Assembly: GCA_021805275.1 (NCBI GenBank)
Contig: JAJZFQ010000245.1
Coordinates: 1 to 9,734, forward strand
Length of the DNA stretch: 9,734 nucleotides
Direction of reading: 5' to 3'
Source of the DNA: Pseudomonadota bacterium
GTDB taxonomy: Bacteria; Pseudomonadota; Gammaproteobacteria; Steroidobacterales; Steroidobacteraceae
The position numbers and the translations under genes are program-made. This document shows, piece by piece, positions 7,419 to 9,734 of this stretch; the stretch's first letter is position 1; every line of letters starts with the position of its first letter. The notes under the pieces are model-generated. The model worked only from the letters and a program-made list of their open reading frames with translations, did no database searches and was not told where the DNA came from.

Positions 7419-8180
7419 ATGGGCAATGAGCGGGTAGATGAGACTCGCGAGCGGTTGCTGGCGTACCTGCTCGGGGAGCTTCCGGCGGGCGAATTGGCCG
7501 AGCTCGACACCCGTCTGATGCGTGACGAATCCTTTGCGGCGTCGCTCGAGGCGGCCCGCGATGATCTGCTCGACGAGTATGCGCGCGGCGATGGTCCGCG
7601 CAAGCGACACGAGCGCATCGAGCGAGCGCTGAATCTCCGCGGCGGTCGCGACGAGTCGGTGCGCTTTGCACGCGCTCTGGGACAGCAGCTTGCGCGAGCG
7701 AGCCAGGCGCAGCCGGTAGCGCAGCCCTTGGCTGCCCCGCGTGCCGGGTTGCGCTGGGCGCTGACGCTCACCGCGTGTGTCGGACTGGCGGTGGGTCTGT
7801 GGCACTTTCATCCGTGGCGGCCGCACGCGCGCCTGCGCCCCTCGCAGGCAAGTGCACGCTATACGCTGCTGCTGCGCACCGATCGGCTGCGCAGTGCTCG
7901 CGCAGTGCAGGTGATACACCTTCCCCCGGCGGTGCGATGGCTGCGGGTGCAGATCCTGCTGCCCAGAGGTGTGAGCGGCGCCCAAGTGACGGTTCACGAT
8001 GCCACCGGCCGCATGCGCGAGGAGCGTCTGGCTGCGCGCGCGCTCTCCGGTCGGCCGTTCGTGCAATTTGAGCTGCCGAGCCACCGACTGTCCCCGGGCG
8101 CCTATCGGATCACGGTGCGCTCGCTGCCTCGCGGTGAATCCGCCACTGAGCGCTACTGGTTCGAGATCGCGTCGCGCTGA
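7419..8180 (+). CDS. Putative membrane anti-sigma factor without a zinc motif
   Basis: A 253-aa single-pass membrane protein. Residues 1-60 are an acidic helical domain (ETRERLLAYLLGELPAGELAELDTRL, then DESFAASLEAARDDLLDEY) with the layout of the anti-sigma domain that grips ECF factors. It lacks the His-x3-Cys-x2-Cys zinc motif of the ZAS class. A basic linker leads to one membrane span at ~113-130 (WALTLTACVGLAVGLW). Residues ~132-253 should face the periplasm and look like a beta sandwich, with RWLRVQILLPRG, VHDATGRM, and SPGAYRITVRSL. AGGAGG at 7403-7408 lies 10 nt before the ATG, which follows the sigma stop after 2 bp. Position directly after the sigma gene and the topology support anti-sigma. 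Alternatives are a FecR-like regulator or a membrane partner of the CHAT protein. The periplasmic domain is the obvious site for CHAT to bind or cut; this is inference. Confidence 0.72.
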   Translation: MGNERVDETRERLLAYLLGELPAGELAELDTRLMRDESFAASLEAARDDLLDEYARGDGPRKRHERIERALNLRGGRDESVRFARALGQQLARASQAQPVAQPLAAPRAGLRWALTLTACVGLAVGLWHFHPWRPHARLRPSQASARYTLLLRTDRLRSARAVQVIHLPPAVRWLRVQILLPRGVSGAQVTVHDATGRMREERLAARALSGRPFVQFELPSHRLSPGAYRITVRSLPRGESATERYWFEIASR

Positions 8181-8211
8181 TCGCCGCGGGTTCTGCACGG
8201 GCGGGACGCTC

Positions 8212-8244
8212 CGCGCAGCGCCGCAGGCGTCTGCGGCCTGCGCG
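8212..8244 (+). terminator. Strong hairpin after the CHAT-sigma-anti-sigma operon
   Basis: CGCGCAG (8212-8218) and GCCGCAG (8220-8226) pair with CTGCGGC (8231-8237) and CTGCGCG (8238-8244). This gives a 14-bp GC-rich stem with one bulged C (8219) and a GCGT loop, starting 31 nt after the last stop codon. Only TCTTGC follows, so the T-run of a classical intrinsic terminator is missing. It may be a T-poor terminator or a 3'-end stabiliser. Confidence 0.55.
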
Positions 8245-8261
8245 TCTTGCGATGATGTATC

Positions 8262-8274
8262 GCGTGATGTTTCG
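8262..8274 (+). repeat. 13-bp direct repeat, copy 1
   Basis: GCGTGATGTTTCG occurs here and again, identically, at 8421-8433. It is preceded by a degenerate near-copy (GATGTATCG, 8254-8262). Its CGTGATG core recurs as one arm of the inverted repeat at 8689-8708. Confidence 0.45.
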
Positions 8275-8420
8275 GAGCATTTGACCACATCCTTAGTGGT
8301 GTCATTTTTCCGCGCCGAACTGTCGCCTCGGTGGCATCGCCTGATCGCGCAGGTGTCGGCGCAATTTACACTCCCGGCCTCCATCAGGCCCTGAATTAAC
8401 CGCGCAGTCGAGGTCGCGCG

Positions 8421-8433
8421 GCGTGATGTTTCG
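8421..8433 (+). repeat. 13-bp direct repeat, copy 2
   Basis: This is an exact second copy of GCGTGATGTTTCG, 159 bp downstream of the first. The flanks are only loosely alike, so it is a short motif rather than the end of a long duplication. Confidence 0.45.
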
Positions 8434-8688
8434 CGCCTGATGCGCACTACACTCAGAAGACCATTCAAAAAGGCGTGGCGCCGCAGGACCTTCGCATCGA
8501 ACAACTCTGGTGTGCTTGACTCTGGCTATGACCGCGGAGTCATGTTCTGCTCGAGCGCGTTGCGCAATCGGGTGGATGAATCGTCGAGATCGGTCTTTCG
8601 ATGCCGCGACCATTTCGCCGCGCTCGTGTTCTCGGGCGTGGATACCAACAATTCAATGAAACTAACAGCACAGAGAGCGGACGTGTTG

Positions 8689-8708
8689 TCATCACGACAC
8701 CGTGATGA
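8689..8708. promoter_or_regulatory. Candidate enhancer (upstream activator site) for the sigma-54 promoter
   Basis: Perfect 8-bp arms TCATCACG (8689-8696) and CGTGATGA (8701-8708) flank ACAC. Relative to the predicted sigma-54 start at 8838 this sits at about -149 to -130, the usual place for a dimeric bacterial enhancer-binding protein of the NtrC class. GTGTTGT repeats lie at 8683-8689 and 8714-8720, with CAACAC at 8739-8744. The dyad is seen directly; the activator is unknown. Confidence 0.5.
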
Positions 8709-8751
8709 AGTTAGTGTTGTGTCGAATAATTTTACGTTCAACACGCGACTG

Positions 8752-8762
8752 ACAACTGTTGT
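8752..8762. repeat. 11-bp palindrome upstream of the sigma-54 promoter
   Basis: ACAAC and GTTGT flank a central T at about -86 to -76 of the predicted start. It could be a second regulator site. A weak IHF-like sequence (TAA-N4-TTGGTG, 8779-8791) lies between it and the promoter, beside an A/T-rich run. Confidence 0.35.
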
Positions 8763-8811
8763 AATTCAAAATATCCAATAACCTGTTGGTGGCGCTAGAA
8801 TAATTTTCTGT

Positions 8812-8827
8812 TGGCACGCGAATTGCT
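8812..8827 (+). promoter_or_regulatory. Sigma-54 (RpoN) -24/-12 promoter
   Basis: TGGCACG (8812-8818), four bases and TTGCT (8823-8827) match the RpoN consensus TGGCACG-N4-TTGCW at every defined position. The invariant GG (8813-8814) and GC (8825-8826) are 10 bp apart, as required. The predicted start is near 8838, giving a ~94-nt leader before the surface-protein ATG. Transcription would therefore need an ATP-dependent enhancer-binding activator. Confidence 0.88.
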
Positions 8828-8918
8828 TCGGCGTGAATGCTGGGTGCGACGGTTTCCGGTCGAGGCGGGAGGTCATCCCGGGCCGTGACTCTTGTGCCAG
8901 GCACCTCATCGTCAATAC

Positions 8919-8930
8919 TGGAGCGCTCCA
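8919..8930 (+). promoter_or_regulatory. 12-bp palindrome covering the surface-protein ribosome-binding site
   Basis: TGGAGCGCTCCA is a perfect palindrome whose left arm contains GGAG, the likely Shine-Dalgarno sequence 8 nt before the ATG at 8932. As RNA it could pair only with a very tight loop or between two transcripts, so a translational role is speculative. Confidence 0.4.
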
Positions 8931-8931
8931 A

Positions 8932-9734
8932 ATGTCGCGGCAAATTCGCAAAGCATCTCACTCGGCCATTGATCGGGCGGTCGCCCTTGCGCTGCTCGCC
9001 TGTGCAGCTGGGGCCGGTGTCGGGCACGCGGCAAATTTCACCTGCACGTTGACACAGAGTGGTAACTGGGCATCCGCGGCAAACTGGAGCGGCTGCAACG
9101 GCGGGGCAGGCTACCCGAACAATGCTGGCGGCAGCACCTTCGATGCCATCATCGAGAGCGGAGTTGCGACGCTACAGTCGGACGTCACATTCGGTAACGC
9201 CAGCGTCGGTGGCAGCGGCAACTGGCAGATCTCTAACGGCGCAACGGCATCCCTCACCGGGGCACTCAACGTCTCCGGTTCGGGGTTGATCGAACTGCAG
9301 AATCAGTCCGCGCTGCACATTGCAGGCAGTGTGACGCTGGCGGCGGCCGGTGCCGGTCGCCTGAAAGTCGATGCCTATGGCGGTTCGGGCGGCAGCCAGG
9401 TGAGCATTGGCGGAAATCTCGTCAATCAATCGAGCGGAGCAACGTACGACGGGGGCGTGAGCGTCGGTAACGCGAACATGACGCTTGCCGATGGGCTCTC
9501 GGTGACCGGCGGGTTCACCAATACGGGTGGCATTACGGACCTGACCGGTGGGTCGATTGTGGGCGCGGCGGCGCGCATGACGGTCGGCGGTGCCGCGCCC
9601 TCGACGGTGACCGGAACGTACAACCTCACGGGCAATGCAGGCGGCGCCGTGCTGCAGTGGGGCAGCGGCGGCATGACCCAAATCGGCGACGGCGGTGCGA
9701 ACGCAGGTGCAGTGGTGTTGCATGGGGCAAACGC
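8932..9734 (+). CDS. Secreted beta-strand-repeat surface protein, N-terminal part (3' end outside window)
   Basis: An ATG at 8932 opens a frame with no stop to the window end (267 full codons). Residues 1-33 are a signal peptide: MSRQIRKASH, then an Ala/Leu core VALALLACAAGAGV ending GHA. The mature start, ANFTC, leads into a motif GNWASAANWSGC common at the start of autotransporter-like and anchored beta-helix proteins. Cys38 and Cys55 could form a disulfide. From ~60 the chain is Gly/Ser/Thr/Asn/Ala-rich with regularly spaced short strands (SVGGSGNWQISNGATASLTGALNVSG, in steps), as in right-handed beta-helix adhesins. Only a few charged residues appear. GGAG at 8920-8923 lies 8 nt upstream, and a sigma-54 promoter lies 94 nt before that start. 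The C terminus would decide between an autotransporter barrel, a PEP-CTERM tag or another anchor, and is not visible. Function is unknown; adhesion or biofilm matrix is a guess. Confidence 0.82.
   Translation, partial: MSRQIRKASHSAIDRAVALALLACAAGAGVGHAANFTCTLTQSGNWASAANWSGCNGGAGYPNNAGGSTFDAIIESGVATLQSDVTFGNASVGGSGNWQISNGATASLTGALNVSGSGLIELQNQSALHIAGSVTLAAAGAGRLKVDAYGGSGGSQVSIGGNLVNQSSGATYDGGVSVGNANMTLADGLSVTGGFTNTGGITDLTGGSIVGAAARMTVGGAAPSTVTGTYNLTGNAGGAVLQWGSGGMTQIGDGGANAGAVVLHGAN

Larger units (their letters stand above)
8181..8931. other. 751-bp non-coding regulatory region before the surface-protein gene
   Basis: No convincing gene lies here. Open frames of about 100 codons at 8440-8781 (+) and 8302-8613 (-) lack ribosome-binding sites and any recognisable protein. 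The left part is GC-rich and holds a strong hairpin at 8212-8244. A 13-bp direct repeat occurs at 8262-8274 and 8421-8433. From about 8640 to 8830 composition shifts towards AT, and that stretch carries the inverted repeat, palindrome, IHF-like site and sigma-54 promoter described separately. Bases 8838-8931 are the predicted leader, with small dyads at 8866-8880, 8894-8904 and 8919-8930. Confidence 0.7.

Noticed and set aside
7413..8504. 363-codon minus-strand open frame opposite the anti-sigma gene
   Set aside because: It mirrors a gene with a good ribosome-binding site, membrane span and operon position; long antisense frames are expected in GC-rich DNA.
8302..8613. 103-codon open frame on the - strand
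   Set aside because: No credible start signal and an Arg-rich composition without any family resemblance.
8440..8781. 113-codon open frame on the + strand
   Set aside because: No ribosome-binding site, no recognisable domain, and it crosses the inverted repeat and attC-like segment; read as non-coding.
1..9734. CRISPR array, tRNA, rRNA or insertion sequence
   Set aside because: No regularly spaced repeats, no cloverleaf or rRNA-like segments and no transposase-like reading frame were seen. The TPR-CHAT protein has no Cas neighbours and carries a signal peptide, so it is not a craspase component.

Overview
The window is GC-rich double-membrane-bacterium DNA. The CpsG-type phosphomannomutase, an Omp85-type outer-membrane barrel, a bactofilin, an exported TPR-CHAT protein and a textbook sigma-54 (-24/-12) promoter together suggest a high-GC proteobacterium, probably a gammaproteobacterium of the Xanthomonadales/Nevskiales kind. 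That placement is an inference from gene style only.

Layout. Bases 1-389 hold the 3' end of a phosphomannomutase gene (+). Bases 511-1496 hold a two-gene unit (+) in which a bactofilin gene overlaps, by ATGA, a small zinc-ribbon protein gene; a near-perfect 24-bp dyad lies just upstream. The stop codon of the second gene overlaps the stop codon of a convergent gene (1493-3193, -) for a signal-peptide-bearing outer-membrane beta-barrel with one POTRA-like domain. A 324-bp divergent intergenic region follows, with an inverted repeat near its middle.

From 3518 to 8180 (+) runs a tightly packed three-gene operon: an exported TPR-CHAT protease-like protein with the His/Cys pair intact (1091 aa), an ECF-type sigma factor (ATGA overlap), and a single-pass membrane protein that looks like its anti-sigma factor but lacks the usual zinc motif. 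A long GC-rich hairpin lies after the last stop codon.

Bases 8181-8931 are a 751-bp non-coding region. It becomes AT-rich towards its right end and carries an inverted repeat at about -140, an IHF-like site and a complete sigma-54 promoter. This drives a gene starting at 8932 that is still open at the window end and encodes a secreted, Gly/Ser/Thr/Asn-rich beta-strand-repeat surface protein.

Working model (inference). The CHAT operon has the parts of a transmembrane signalling module: a periplasmic cysteine-protease-like sensor with a substrate-recognition TPR array, a membrane anti-sigma factor with a periplasmic domain it might cleave or bind, and the sigma factor that would be released. 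The divergent outer-membrane barrel and the sigma-54-controlled surface protein are plausible envelope partners or targets, but the sequence does not prove the link.
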